NCBI GenBank assembly: GCA_019112825.1
Contig: DXIP01000003.1
Location: 1 to 64,000 of the forward strand
DNA: 64,000 nt
Origin: Alistipes excrementigallinarum
GTDB taxonomy: Bacteria > Bacteroidota > Bacteroidia > Bacteroidales > Rikenellaceae
Direction: 5' to 3'
How positions within the stretch are numbered: position 1 is the stretch's first letter; the number at the start of each line of letters is the position of its first letter. Under the pieces are notes generated by a model, which did not search any database, was not told where the DNA came from, and saw only the letters and a list, made by a program, of their open reading frames with translations. Made by a program: the position numbers and the translations under genes. Below are positions 1 to 9,020 of this stretch, in pieces.

Positions 1-60
1 CCGGGCAGAACCGACTGAGGCCCGGAAAGTCAAACGGGATTCGGAAAGCTGATGGAGCCC

Positions 61-105
61 AGCGGGGCCCGGGGAGCCGTCTGCGGCACTCCGGGCCCCG
101 CTTTT
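61..105. terminator. GC-rich hairpin, probable terminator
   Basis: An 11-bp GC stem (62-72 pairs with 91-101) is followed on the + strand by a short T run. It lies beyond the 3' end of the efflux operon. The T run is on the + side, so it may end a rightward gene outside the window as well as, or instead of, the leftward operon. Confidence 0.4.
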
Positions 106-122
106 CATGAGCGCCGCAGGGG

Positions 123-212
123 CCGTGCGGCTCTTCGCACCGCGACCGCTGCTGCCCTACTCCTCCACCGTGCGGCTCTTCGCACCGCGACTGCCGCCAC
201 CCTACTCCTCCG
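123..212. repeat. 45-bp tandem duplication over the tolC-like stop codon
   Basis: Two copies (123-167 and 168-212) share the block CGTGCGGCTCTTCGCACCGC and the block CCCTACTCCTCC. The second copy contains the stop codon of the outer-membrane factor gene, and the first copy repeats the same Glu-Glu-stop sequence just downstream. The middle of each unit has diverged. Confidence 0.75.
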
Positions 213-1473
213 CCGGCGTGGCGGTGATGCGCCGGTAGTCGGCCACCGCCACGGCATAGTTGTAGCGCGACTGGATGGCGTTCGTATAGAGCTGAATCCA
301 ACTCAGCTGCGCCTGCAGCACGTCGAGAATCGAGGCCTGCCCCTCGCCGTAAGAGTAGGTGCTGATTTCGAGGTTCTCGCCCGCGATGCGCAGGCTCTGC
401 TCCGAGGCGACGACCTGCGCGCGGGCCTGGACCATCGTCGTCCAGCCGTTCATCTCCTCGCGCACGACGTCGTCGCGCAGCTGCGCCTCCTGCCACACGG
501 TGCGCGCCTGCTCGGCCCGTGCGGCCCGCACCGCCCGCCGGCGCTCGCCGCCGTGGAAAATCGGCACCGAGAGCTGCACGAAGGCCTCGCCGTCGAGCAG
601 CGTCGAGCCCGTGCGGTTGGGCGAGTGGGGCCGCCACGACGCCCCCACCCCGACGCTCAGCCGGGGGTTGTATTCCGAGCGCACCGCCCGCACACCGGCC
701 GCGGCCCGCTCGCCGGCCAGACGTGCGGCCCTGAGGTCTGCACGGCGCTCCAGCACCTCGTCGGCCGCCACCCGCGCCGGCAGCGGCAGCGTATCGCGGA
801 TGCTCTGCGCCAGTCGGGCCTGCTGTTCGCCCGCGGCGCCGCGCAGCAGGTTGAAGTTGTGGCGCGCCACCGCCAGGTTGCGCTCGGCCGTGAGCAGTTC
901 GTAGGCCGCCTCGCTCAGCCGCGCGTCAATCATCAGCACGTCGCTGCGCGCGACGTAGCCCTCGCTAAAGCGGTAGTCGACCACCTCCTTGAGCGAGCGA
1001 ATCAGCCCCACGTAGCGGCGCATCGAGGCGGCGAACTCCTCCATGGCCGAGAGGTTCCAGTAGGTGTACTCGGCCGAATAGCAGACCTCGAAGCGGGTGA
1101 ACTCCTCGTCGCAGAGGGCGATGTCGCTCCCGAGCGACGCCTCGTCGACCGCCGCGCGGACCGCCCCGCCACCGTAGAGCGTCTGCACCAGCTGGGGCGT
1201 CACCCCGAAGCTCCACGGCTTCGCCCCCTCGCTGCGGCGCATCGCCACCGAGAAACTGCCGTCGAGCGACAGCCGGGGCAGGTAGCCCGTGCGGGCCACG
1301 GCCAGCCGTTCGCCGGCCGCACGGCTGGCCGACGCGGCCATCTTCAGCGCGCGGCTGTAGCGGAGCACGTCGCGGCGGTAGTCGTCGAGGAGGGTCTGCC
1401 CCCGCAGCGGTATCCGTGCGGCAAGGAGCAGGACAAGCAGAAGGAGCGGCAGAAGCCGGCGGGAATGTTTCAT
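202..1473 (-). CDS. TolC-family outer membrane efflux protein
   Basis: A 423-residue protein with a signal peptide (Lys-Arg-rich start, long Leu stretch, probable cleavage after residue 26 before TLLDDY). The mature part is long, helical and Ala/Arg/Glu-rich, with the two-fold OEP layout of TolC-type channels, and it ends in ITATPAEE. It should form the outer-membrane and periplasmic channel for the RND pump encoded just upstream. Its ATG overlaps the pump stop as ATGA, so the two are translationally coupled. The reading frame stays open far upstream inside the pump gene, but only the ATG at 1473 gives a signal peptide. The substrate cannot be read from sequence. The 3' end lies in a 45-bp duplication. 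Confidence 0.9.
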   Translation of the reverse strand: MKHSRRLLPLLLLVLLLAARIPLRGQTLLDDYRRDVLRYSRALKMAASASRAAGERLAVARTGYLPRLSLDGSFSVAMRRSEGAKPWSFGVTPQLVQTLYGGGAVRAAVDEASLGSDIALCDEEFTRFEVCYSAEYTYWNLSAMEEFAASMRRYVGLIRSLKEVVDYRFSEGYVARSDVLMIDARLSEAAYELLTAERNLAVARHNFNLLRGAAGEQQARLAQSIRDTLPLPARVAADEVLERRADLRAARLAGERAAAGVRAVRSEYNPRLSVGVGASWRPHSPNRTGSTLLDGEAFVQLSVPIFHGGERRRAVRAARAEQARTVWQEAQLRDDVVREEMNGWTTMVQARAQVVASEQSLRIAGENLEISTYSYGEGQASILDVLQAQLSWIQLYTNAIQSRYNYAVAVADYRRITATPAEE

Positions 1474-4400
1474 GACAGACGGATTTTGTGGAAGAGGGCA
1501 TAGACCACCGGCAGCACCAGAATCGTGAGCAGCGTGGCGGCCAGCAGACCGCCCATGATGGTGGCGGCCATCGCCCCGAACATCGAGTCGAAGAGCAGCG
1601 GCAGCATGCCCAAAACGGTCGTTCCCGAGGCGCTCACCACCGGCACGATGCGGCTGCGCGTCGCCTCGGCCAACGCCTCGCCGGGAGCCATCCCGCCGCT
1701 GCGCAGTTCGCCGATGCGGGCGACGAGCACCACGGCGTTCTTGACATACATGCCCGCCAGCCCGATGAGCCCCAGCAGCGCGAAGAAGTTGAACGTGCGC
1801 CCCGTGACGAGCAGCCCCGCCACCACGCCGATGAAGAGCAGCGGCGCCAGCAGCAGCACGGCCACCGGGTCGCGGTAGTTGCCGAAGAGGAGCAGCAGGA
1901 TGAAGAAGATGGCCGCGGCCGTCAGCGGCAGGTACTTCATCAGGGCGGCGTTCGACTCCTCGCGGCTCTCCTCCTCGCCGAAGATGCGGAGCGTGCAGCC
2001 CTCGGGGAGCTCGACCGTGCGCCGCACCTCGTCGCGCAGCGTCGCAAAGAGGCGCGCGGCGTTGACCCCCGGCGCCGGGTCGCACTGCGCCTTCATCACC
2101 CGCTCGCGGTTGTAGCGGCGGATGACCCCCGTGCGGAAGTCGAAGCGGAAGTCGTCGGTGGCCTGCCCCAGCGAGAAGACCCGCCCGGCGGGGGTGAAGA
2201 GCGGAAGCGTCTGCAGGTTGGTGAGGTTGTAGTCGGCCAGATTCTCGTCCTTGAGCAGAATGGGCATGATGAGGTCCCCCTCGCGGAACTCGCCCAGCGG
2301 GAAGCCCTGCGTGGCCACCGTGAGGTCCTGCGCCATCTGGCTGCGGTTCACGCCGATGCGCTGCCCCTTCATCTGCGAATAGACGGGCATCCACGTGGGG
2401 ATGCGGTTGCCCCAGCTGTTGCGGATGTTCTCCGTGCCGGGCGTCCGCCACATGATACGCTCCACCTGCTCCGTGAGGCGGCACAGCACCTCGGGGTCGT
2501 GCCCCACGAAGCCGAACTCGATGACCGCATCGGGCACGGGCGAGAGCTTGAAGAGCGACGAGCGCAGCCACACGTCGGGAAACTCCGCGCGGACGTAGCG
2601 GCCGAACTCCTCCTCGACCTGCCGCGTCTGACGGCGGTCGCGGAGCTCGACGAGCAGGTTGCCGAAGTTGGGCTTCATGGTCACGCTGCCGCTGGCCAGG
2701 TAGTAGCGCGGCGGCGTGGAGCCCATCGTTGCCGAGACGTTCTTCACCTCCGGGCGGCGGCGCAGCCACCCCTCCATCCGCTCGATGACCTGCTCCGTCG
2801 AGCGGATGCCGTAGCCCTCGGGCAGCAGCACGTCGGCGCGGAAGTAGGGCTTGTCCATCTCGGGGAAGAAGTTCTGCGGCATGCGCCCCATCGTCCAGAG
2901 CGAGAGGGCGAAGAGCAGCAGCGCGACGGCAACCGTCCGCCAGCGGTGGCGCAGCAGCGCGCCGAGCAGACGATTGAAGCGGCGGAAGAAGGCCCCCTCT
3001 CCGCCGCCCGTGCGGGGCTCCGTGCGGAGCAGCCACTCGCCCATGAGCGGCGTCTGCGTGAGGGCCAGCAGCCAGCTGAGCAGCAGCGAGACGGCCAGCA
3101 CGACGAAAAGCGGCTTGACGATTTCGGCCACGGCCGACGGCGCCAGATAGAGCGGCAGGAAGGAGACGATGGCGATGAGCGTCGCCCCCAGCAGGCTCCA
3201 GCGGGGGCCATTGGCACCCTCGACCAGCGCGCGGCGGCACGCAACGCCGCGCAGCATCGCCTGCCGGGCGTTGTCGGTCACCACGATGGCGTTGTCGACC
3301 AGCATCCCCATGGCGATGATGAAGCCGGCGAGCGACGTGCGGTTGAGCCCCTCGCCCAGCAGGAGCATGAGCAGCAGCGTGCCGCCGATGGAGAAGAGCA
3401 GCGAGCTGCCGATGAGCACCCCGGCCCGCACCCCCATCAGGAGCATGATGAGCGCCACGACGATGGCCAGCGACTCGGCCAGGTTGAGGGCAAAGGCGGT
3501 GTTGGCCTCGCGGGCGATGCGGTCCTCGGGATAGAGCTCCGTGAGCTCCAGCCCGACGGGCATCCGGCTGCGCAGCGACTCGAGCACCCGCCCCACGGCG
3601 CGGCCGCTCCGGACGACGTCGACCCCCGCTTCGGTCGAGATGCCGATGCCGATGGCCCGGCGGCCGTTGACGCGCATGAGGCTCTGCGGCGGCGAGACGT
3701 ATCCGCGCTCGACGCGCGCCACGTCGCCCAGCCGGTACTGCTTGCCCGTCGACGAGATGAGCAGCTGGTCGGCGATGTCCTCCGTCGTGCGGTAGGTCCC
3801 GTCCTCGAGCAGGCGCACCTGCATGAGCCCCGCCTGCTTCAGACCGCTCTCGACCAGGGTGTTCTGCCGCGCGATGGTCGCGACGACCGTCTCGGGGCGA
3901 ATCGAGAAGTTGGCCAGCGCCGCCAGACTCACGTAGAGGTTCACCACGGGGGTCTGCTCGCCGAAGAGCGCCACCTTCTGCACGCCGTCGAGCGTCACCA
4001 GCTCGCGCTTGATGCGCTGGGCCCACTGGCGCAGCTCGCTCCAGGTGAAGCCCTCGTCGGCCGAGAGTCCGTAGTAGATTCCGTAGAGGTCGCCGAAGTC
4101 GTCGGCCACGCGAATCGGCGAGACCCCCTCGGGCAGCGTCGGCTGCACGTCGAGCACGCGGCGCCGCAGCTCGTCCCAGAGCTGCGGAATCTCGGCGGCG
4201 CGGGTGGCCGGGTCCAGCTCGACGAGCACCTTCGCCACCCCGTAGCCCGACTCGGAGGTCACCTTGTGGACGGCACGCATGGCCTGCACCTCGCGTTCGA
4301 CGGGTTCGGTGACCAGCTCCTCGACCTGCTCGGGCGTGGCGCCAGGATAGGTGCAGACGAGCATGGCGCTCTTGATGACGAAGAGGGCGTCCTCCTTCTT

Positions 4401-4511
4401 TTCGAGCGAGGCGAAGCTCGCGGCGCCGCCCGCAAGCAGCACCAGAAGCAGGAACCAGACCACCTTGCGGCGGCGGAGCGTATATTCGGGAAGATTCATC
4501 GTCGGGAGCAT
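1470..4511 (-). CDS. RND efflux pump inner-membrane subunit (AcrB/CusA superfamily)
   Basis: A 1013-residue protein, normal for the family. TM1 is at about residues 15-35, a large periplasmic porter loop runs to about 335, a block of membrane segments lies at about 340-480, and a second half has the same plan. TM4 has GMLVDNAIVV with Asp406. AcrB has two adjacent Asp residues here; this protein has Asp-Asn, as in other RND branches. It uses the proton gradient to export substrates through the adaptor and the TolC-like protein. The start could instead be the ATG at 4499 (MNLPEY). It lies 19 bases after the adaptor gene. Multidrug efflux is more likely than metal efflux because no Met- or His-rich metal motifs are visible, but that is an inference. 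Confidence 0.93.
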   Translation of the reverse strand: MLPTMNLPEYTLRRRKVVWFLLLVLLAGGAASFASLEKKEDALFVIKSAMLVCTYPGATPEQVEELVTEPVEREVQAMRAVHKVTSESGYGVAKVLVELDPATRAAEIPQLWDELRRRVLDVQPTLPEGVSPIRVADDFGDLYGIYYGLSADEGFTWSELRQWAQRIKRELVTLDGVQKVALFGEQTPVVNLYVSLAALANFSIRPETVVATIARQNTLVESGLKQAGLMQVRLLEDGTYRTTEDIADQLLISSTGKQYRLGDVARVERGYVSPPQSLMRVNGRRAIGIGISTEAGVDVVRSGRAVGRVLESLRSRMPVGLELTELYPEDRIAREANTAFALNLAESLAIVVALIMLLMGVRAGVLIGSSLLFSIGGTLLLMLLLGEGLNRTSLAGFIIAMGMLVDNAIVVTDNARQAMLRGVACRRALVEGANGPRWSLLGATLIAIVSFLPLYLAPSAVAEIVKPLFVVLAVSLLLSWLLALTQTPLMGEWLLRTEPRTGGGEGAFFRRFNRLLGALLRHRWRTVAVALLLFALSLWTMGRMPQNFFPEMDKPYFRADVLLPEGYGIRSTEQVIERMEGWLRRRPEVKNVSATMGSTPPRYYLASGSVTMKPNFGNLLVELRDRRQTRQVEEEFGRYVRAEFPDVWLRSSLFKLSPVPDAVIEFGFVGHDPEVLCRLTEQVERIMWRTPGTENIRNSWGNRIPTWMPVYSQMKGQRIGVNRSQMAQDLTVATQGFPLGEFREGDLIMPILLKDENLADYNLTNLQTLPLFTPAGRVFSLGQATDDFRFDFRTGVIRRYNRERVMKAQCDPAPGVNAARLFATLRDEVRRTVELPEGCTLRIFGEEESREESNAALMKYLPLTAAAIFFILLLLFGNYRDPVAVLLLAPLLFIGVVAGLLVTGRTFNFFALLGLIGLAGMYVKNAVVLVARIGELRSGGMAPGEALAEATRSRIVPVVSASGTTVLGMLPLLFDSMFGAMAATIMGGLLAATLLTILVLPVVYALFHKIRLS

Positions 4512-4530
4512 TTCGAAGAGGAGGGCCGGC

Positions 4531-5562
4531 TCAATCCAGTATCCGCACGCGGTCGCCCTCCTGCAGGCGGTAGACCCCCGCCACGACGACCCGCTGGCCG
4601 GGCATCACGCCGCTGTCGACAATCACCCGGTCGCGGCCGTAGAGCTCGCCCAGACGCACGCGGTGGCGGCGGACCGTATCGCCCGGCCCCACCACCCAGA
4701 CATATTCGCCCCCCTGGGCCGGGGCACAAACGGCCGTGAGCGGCAGCGAGACGGCGTCGGTCACCGGGTCGGCGCTCCGCAGGGTGATGGTGCACGACAT
4801 GCCGGGCGAGACGGGCCAGCGCTGCGTCAGCGAGTCGTCCAGACGCAGCGAGACGGGGAATCCCGAGGCGTCGGACGAGGTCTTGGCGTACTCCTTGAGC
4901 CGCGCGGGGAACTTCACGCCGCGGTAGTTGTCGAATTCGACGTAGAAGCTCGTCCGGGGCGAGGCCAGCAGCCGCAGCCCCGATTCGGGGAGGGTGAACT
5001 TGACGGTCGTGGTGCGGGGCCCCACCAGACGGAGGACCGTTTCGCCGGCCTGCACGCGCTGGTAGGTATCGACGTAGACCGCCTCGACGACGCTGTTGAA
5101 GGGCGCGCGCAGACGCGTCTCGCCCAACAGGTCGAGCATGTTGTCGTACGAGGACTTCACCTGCACGTAGTTGGTCTGCGCGGCCTCGTACTCCTGCTGC
5201 GAGACGGCGCCGTGTTCGAGCAGCCGCCCGATGCGCTGCAGGTTGGAGCGCGCCTGCTCGAAGGCCGAGCGGCCGGCATCGACCTGCAGCCTCACGTCGC
5301 GCGGGTCCAGCTCGGCAAGCAGCTCGCCGCGCCGCACCTCCTGCCCCTGCGCCACGGGGACCGCAAGGAGCTGTCCCGAGAGCTTGAAGGCCAGATTGAC
5401 GGCATCGTCGGGGGTGGCCAGACCGACGAAATCGCGGTCGATGAAGGCCGCATCACTTGCCATCTCGGTCTTGACCGGACGCACGGCATCGGCCGCGGGG
5501 ACGTCGCCGCCGCGGCAGCCGCCCAGCAGCGGCACGAAGCAGAGGAGGAGCAGTGAACGCAT
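4531..5562 (-). CDS. RND efflux periplasmic adaptor (HlyD/AcrA family)
   Basis: A 343-residue lipoprotein with lipobox LLGGC (Cys at about residue 16). The mature protein has a beta-barrel and lipoyl half (residues about 55-100, ELLAELDPRDVRLQ), a short helical hairpin (about 100-145), the second lipoyl half (LRAPFNSVVEAVYV) and C-terminal beta domains. This is the membrane fusion protein layout that links pump and channel. It is first in the efflux operon. No Shine-Dalgarno sequence is visible. A strong hairpin with a T tract directly abuts the ATG, so transcription from upstream is probably limited and expression may depend on read-through. Confidence 0.92.
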   Translation of the reverse strand: MRSLLLLCFVPLLGGCRGGDVPAADAVRPVKTEMASDAAFIDRDFVGLATPDDAVNLAFKLSGQLLAVPVAQGQEVRRGELLAELDPRDVRLQVDAGRSAFEQARSNLQRIGRLLEHGAVSQQEYEAAQTNYVQVKSSYDNMLDLLGETRLRAPFNSVVEAVYVDTYQRVQAGETVLRLVGPRTTTVKFTLPESGLRLLASPRTSFYVEFDNYRGVKFPARLKEYAKTSSDASGFPVSLRLDDSLTQRWPVSPGMSCTITLRSADPVTDAVSLPLTAVCAPAQGGEYVWVVGPGDTVRRHRVRLGELYGRDRVIVDSGVMPGQRVVVAGVYRLQEGDRVRILD

Positions 5563-5565
5563 AAA

Positions 5566-5597
5566 AAAGTTGATTCCGGTTCTCCGGAATCAACTTT
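5566..5597 (-). terminator. Perfect 14-bp hairpin with T tract abutting the adaptor start codon
   Basis: Positions 5566-5579 and 5584-5597 pair perfectly around a 4-base loop. On the minus strand the stem runs into six T residues and then directly into the ATG of the adaptor gene. It has the form of an intrinsic terminator for the DoxX-like gene, but its position makes it a possible attenuator of the efflux operon. Confidence 0.8.
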
Positions 5598-5621
5598 CAT
5601 ACCGTGTCGCCGCGCCCGCCC

Positions 5622-6731
5622 TTACGGACGAACATCCCGACAGTTCCTTTTAGCGCGGATGACCCCGTCGACGAGCTCCACCACGCCGTTGTCGGCGCGC
5701 AGCATGGTCTTCATCGTCGAGGCGTCGATGTTGTAGCAGCGCACCTCGCCCGCCGTTCCGAAGGCATGCCACGTCACCCCGTCGAGGGGTTCGGGCGTGA
5801 GGCATACGACCCGCTCGCCGGCCGCCAGCGCCTGCCCGACCAGCCGGTCCAAACGCCGGGCGCAGCCGCGGGGCATCCGCTCGAACGAGGTGACGCAGAG
5901 GAACCACACGCGCCCGGGGGCCGTCAGCAGCTCTTCGGTCGCGTCGCCCTCGGCATCGTGCAGGGCGAACTCCCCGATGATGGGGCGCACGGGCGACGAG
6001 TCGCTCTCGGTCCGCGTATCGACCCACTCCCACCGGGTGGTATCCTGCCACTCGGTATCCTCGAGCGAAAATTCGCGCAGGCGGCCCGTTTCGAGGTTGC
6101 GGTAGACGAGCACCGTCTCCACCTCGCCCGCCTCGGCCTCGGAGGCGTGCATCTCCTGCCAGATGTTGACCCCCACCTTGTAGGGGAGGAAGTCCACCAG
6201 CGGCAGGTGGCGGTAGCAGTAGGTGCCCAGCGCCATCGACAGGAAGAAGAAGAGGCAGGTGAGCACAATCTCGACGGGCTTGAAGGCGAAGACCTTGTCG
6301 GGGCGGTAGCGCCACCACACCACCACGGCCATCGGCAGCAGAACGAGGTTCTTGAGGAAGGTCTCCCACGGCGTGAGGCGGATGGCGTCGCCGAAGCAGC
6401 CGCAGTCCTCGACCGGGATGACCGTGGCGCTGAGCAGCGTGAGCACCGTGAAGAAGAGCATCGAGGCGAGGGCGAAAATCGAGATGAGGCGGATGCGGAC
6501 CTTGAAGAGCAGCATGCAGCCCATCATCAGCTCGGCGCCGCACAGCCAGATGGAGAAGGCCATGCTTGCCGGCTGGAGGAACTCCATGCCGTAGATGGTG
6601 AGGTATTCGTTCACCTTGAGGGCCGTGCCCCACGGGTCGACCACCTTGGTGAAGCCCGAGAGGATGAACGTGCAGGCGAGGATGAGCCGACAGATGTTGG
6701 CGATGATTTTGAAGATGCGGGAGCTTCTCAT
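5622..6731 (-). CDS. DoxX/MauE-like membrane protein with C-terminal extracytoplasmic domain
   Basis: A 369-residue protein. Residues 1-200 carry about five membrane segments of the DoxX/MauE type, beginning with ILSGFTKVVDPWGTALK and including the motif VEDCGCFGDAIR typical of MauE-like quinone or thiol redox partners. Residues about 210-369 lie outside the membrane. They resemble a worn thioredoxin-like fold (VWFLCVTSFERMPRG, then DNGVVELVDGVI) without a CxxC pair. This layout is widespread and uncharacterised in Bacteroidetes. A role in thiol or quinone redox at the inner membrane is an inference. It lies 84 bases downstream of tmk and ends at the hairpin before the efflux operon. Confidence 0.75.
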   Translation of the reverse strand: MRSSRIFKIIANICRLILACTFILSGFTKVVDPWGTALKVNEYLTIYGMEFLQPASMAFSIWLCGAELMMGCMLLFKVRIRLISIFALASMLFFTVLTLLSATVIPVEDCGCFGDAIRLTPWETFLKNLVLLPMAVVVWWRYRPDKVFAFKPVEIVLTCLFFFLSMALGTYCYRHLPLVDFLPYKVGVNIWQEMHASEAEAGEVETVLVYRNLETGRLREFSLEDTEWQDTTRWEWVDTRTESDSSPVRPIIGEFALHDAEGDATEELLTAPGRVWFLCVTSFERMPRGCARRLDRLVGQALAAGERVVCLTPEPLDGVTWHAFGTAGEVRCYNIDASTMKTMLRADNGVVELVDGVIRAKRNCRDVRP

Positions 6732-6815
6732 TGCGGGAGCGGGGGTTGGAGGGTCGTGAGGGTATCGAGCGGGTCGGGAGGGTGTTTGGGCGGAGGTTTT
6801 CGTTGCGGAAGCGGG

Positions 6816-7493
6816 TCAGAGCAGCGGTTCGACGAGGGCGCGGATGCGGCGGGCGATGGTCTCGGGCGAAGCCATGCGCCCCTCGCCGTCGCCGCAGTCG
6901 ACGATGCGCAGCGTCGCATCGCCGGCCGCCGCCTCGAGGTAGACGTCGCGCACGGTGCGCTGCAGCGCGAGCGACGATTCGTGGATGTCGGCCGCACCGT
7001 GCAGATAGGCGCGGTCGTCGCCCTCGCGCGCCGAGCGGAGACGCTCTTCGGTGAAGGCGAAGGGGACGTCGAGGAAGAGCGAGAGGTCGGGACGCGGCAG
7101 ACGGTTGTGTTCGAACTCCAGGCTGAGAATCCACCGGGCCAGCCTCCGGCGCGGCTCCCCCTCGGGCAGCTTGGCGCACTGGTAGGCGATGTTCGAGTAG
7201 ACGTAGCGGTCGAAGATGACGGCATCGCCGGCGGCGAGCCACTCCCGGATTTGGGGTGCCGCCTCGGCGCGGTCGCCCGCAAAGAGGAGCGCCACCAGAT
7301 AGGGGTCCACCGCCTCCACGCCGCCGAATTCGCCGCGCAGGAAGCGGGCGATGAGTTCGCCGTAGACAGGCGCATCGAAGCGCGGGAAGTGCACGTAACG
7401 GCTCTCCACGCCGCGCTCGGCAAAGAGCTGGCGCAGCAGGGCTACCTGGGTCGATTTCCCGGCGCCGTCCAAACCTTCGAGTACGATTAACAT
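6816..7493 (-). CDS. tmk: Thymidylate kinase
   Basis: A 225-residue protein of normal size that phosphorylates dTMP to dTDP in the cytoplasm. It starts MLIVLEGLDGAGKST, with the P-loop GLDGAGKS at residues 7-14. The nucleoside-binding DRY motif (IFDRYVYSNIAYQ) is near residue 95, and an Arg-rich lid is near 145-155 (ERLRSAREGDDR). It appears to be alone or co-transcribed with the DoxX-like gene. A 24-bp degenerate repeat lies between its start and sufS. Confidence 0.95.
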   Translation of the reverse strand: MLIVLEGLDGAGKSTQVALLRQLFAERGVESRYVHFPRFDAPVYGELIARFLRGEFGGVEAVDPYLVALLFAGDRAEAAPQIREWLAAGDAVIFDRYVYSNIAYQCAKLPEGEPRRRLARWILSLEFEHNRLPRPDLSLFLDVPFAFTEERLRSAREGDDRAYLHGAADIHESSLALQRTVRDVYLEAAAGDATLRIVDCGDGEGRMASPETIARRIRALVEPLL

Positions 7494-7630
7494 GGTCGGT
7501 TCATTTATTCAATATCAGGGTTCCGCCGCCCGGCCGCAGCCGCCGCGGCAGCCAGTGTCCGGATTCCGCTAAGCCGCAGATGCCGCAGCCTGCTCTCCGT
7601 ACGGCGGCCCGCCCGCCGCAACATCGGCTC

Positions 7631-7703
7631 AACATCCGCCGCAACTCGGCCTGGCATCCGCCCGCAACTCGGCACAACATCCGCCCGCAGCAGCATCGGC
7701 ACG
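7631..7703. repeat. Degenerate about 24-bp tandem repeat, three units
   Basis: Units begin at 7631, 7655 and 7678 and share CATCCGCCCGCAACTCGGC with small changes. The 233-base gap between tmk and sufS holds nothing else recognisable. Confidence 0.6.
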
Positions 7704-7726
7704 CCGCTCAGCTCCCCCCCGGCAGC

Positions 7727-8944
7727 TCAACGCAGCATCCGCACGGCACGGGCTACGCCGTCGGCCAGCGCGTCGGCCTCGGCGAGCGTATTGTAGAGGG
7801 CGAACGACGCACGGCACATGCCCGTCACCCCGTAGTGGGTCATCACCGGCTCGGCGCAGTGCTGTCCCGTACGGACGGCGATGCCGAGCTTGTCGAGAAT
7901 CATCCCCATGTCGTAGGGATGAACTCCCTCGACGTTGAACGAGACGAGGGCGCACTTGTCGGCCGTCGTGCCGTAGATGCGCAGCCCCTCGATGGCCGAG
8001 AGGCGCTCCGTGGCGCGGCGCAGCAGCTCCGCCTCGTGGGCCTCGATGTCGGCCGGGGCGAACTGCTGCACGAACTTCACCGCCTCGCCCAGTGCGATGG
8101 CTCCGACGAAGTTGGCCGTGCCGGCCTCGAACTTGAGCGGCACGGGGGCATAGGTCGTCCGGGCGAACGAGACGCGGTCGACCATGTCGCCGCCCCCGAG
8201 GAAGGGGGGCATCGCCTCGAGCAGCGCCCGCTTGCCGTAGAGCACGCCGATGCCCGTCGGGCCGTAGAGCTTGTGGCCCGAGAAGGCGTAGAAGTCGCAG
8301 TCGAGCGCCTGCACGTCGACACCGCCGTGCACCACGCCCTGGCAGCCGTCCACCACCGCCACGGCGCCCACCGCATGGGCCGCATCGATGATGGGCCGCA
8401 GCTCGGGGCGCGTGCCGAGCGTATTGGAGGCCTGCGTCACGGCCACCACCTTCGTCCGCCGGTCGAGCAGACCCGCGAGCCGCTCGGTCATCAGCCGCCC
8501 CTCGTCGTCGAAGGGCAGCACGCGGATTTCGGCGCCGCACCGCTCGGCGAGCATCTGCCACGGCACCAGATTCGAGTGGTGCTCCATCTCGCTGATGACG
8601 ATGTTGTCACCCTCGTGCACGAAGCGGCCGCCCCAGGCGTAGGCCACCGTATTGAGCGATGCGGTGGCTCCGGCCGTGAAGACGACCTCCTCCTTTTCGG
8701 CCGCTCCGATGAAGCCGGCAATGCGCTGCCGCGCCTGCTCGTAGCGTTCGGTCGCCTCTTCCGAGAGGAAGTGCACGCCGCGATGGATGTTGGCGTTCAG
8801 CTCCCGGTGCAGGTAGTCGACCGTATCAATCACACAGCGGGGCTTCTGCGCCGTGGCGCCGTTGTCGAGATAGACCAGCGGCCGGTCATAGACCCGGCGT
8901 TCGAGAATGGGGAACTCCCCGCGTATCTTTTCAACCTCTAACAT
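7727..8944 (-). CDS. sufS: Cysteine desulfurase SufS
   Basis: A 405-residue PLP enzyme that removes sulfur from cysteine for iron-sulfur cluster assembly. The PLP lysine is K225 in FSGHKLYGP. The persulfide-forming Cys363 is in RTGQHCAEP, matching the E. coli SufS positions closely. The ATG at 8944 is chosen because GGAG lies 6-9 bases upstream and MLEVEKIRGEFPIL matches family N-termini; an in-frame ATG 14 codons upstream lacks this support. It is the last gene of sufBCDS, 76 bases after sufD. No sufE or sufU is seen nearby. Confidence 0.96.
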   Translation of the reverse strand: MLEVEKIRGEFPILERRVYDRPLVYLDNGATAQKPRCVIDTVDYLHRELNANIHRGVHFLSEEATERYEQARQRIAGFIGAAEKEEVVFTAGATASLNTVAYAWGGRFVHEGDNIVISEMEHHSNLVPWQMLAERCGAEIRVLPFDDEGRLMTERLAGLLDRRTKVVAVTQASNTLGTRPELRPIIDAAHAVGAVAVVDGCQGVVHGGVDVQALDCDFYAFSGHKLYGPTGIGVLYGKRALLEAMPPFLGGGDMVDRVSFARTTYAPVPLKFEAGTANFVGAIALGEAVKFVQQFAPADIEAHEAELLRRATERLSAIEGLRIYGTTADKCALVSFNVEGVHPYDMGMILDKLGIAVRTGQHCAEPVMTHYGVTGMCRASFALYNTLAEADALADGVARAVRMLR

Positions 8945-9020
8945 AGTATCTCCTTTCACTTTCCACCGGCTGCCGCGGCGCCGCACATGCTCCTCATCCG
9001 CGCCGCGCGCCGCGCCGGCA

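Noticed and set aside
1474..4026. Long N-terminal extension of the tolC-like frame through the pump gene
   Set aside because: The extension is out of frame with the pump and has no similarity to channels, while the signal peptide begins at 1473.
1488..4739. A 1083-codon open frame on the + strand over the RND pump and adaptor genes
   Set aside because: It is antisense to well-supported genes, is His/Arg/Gln-rich and has no family character; it reflects GC-rich codon use.
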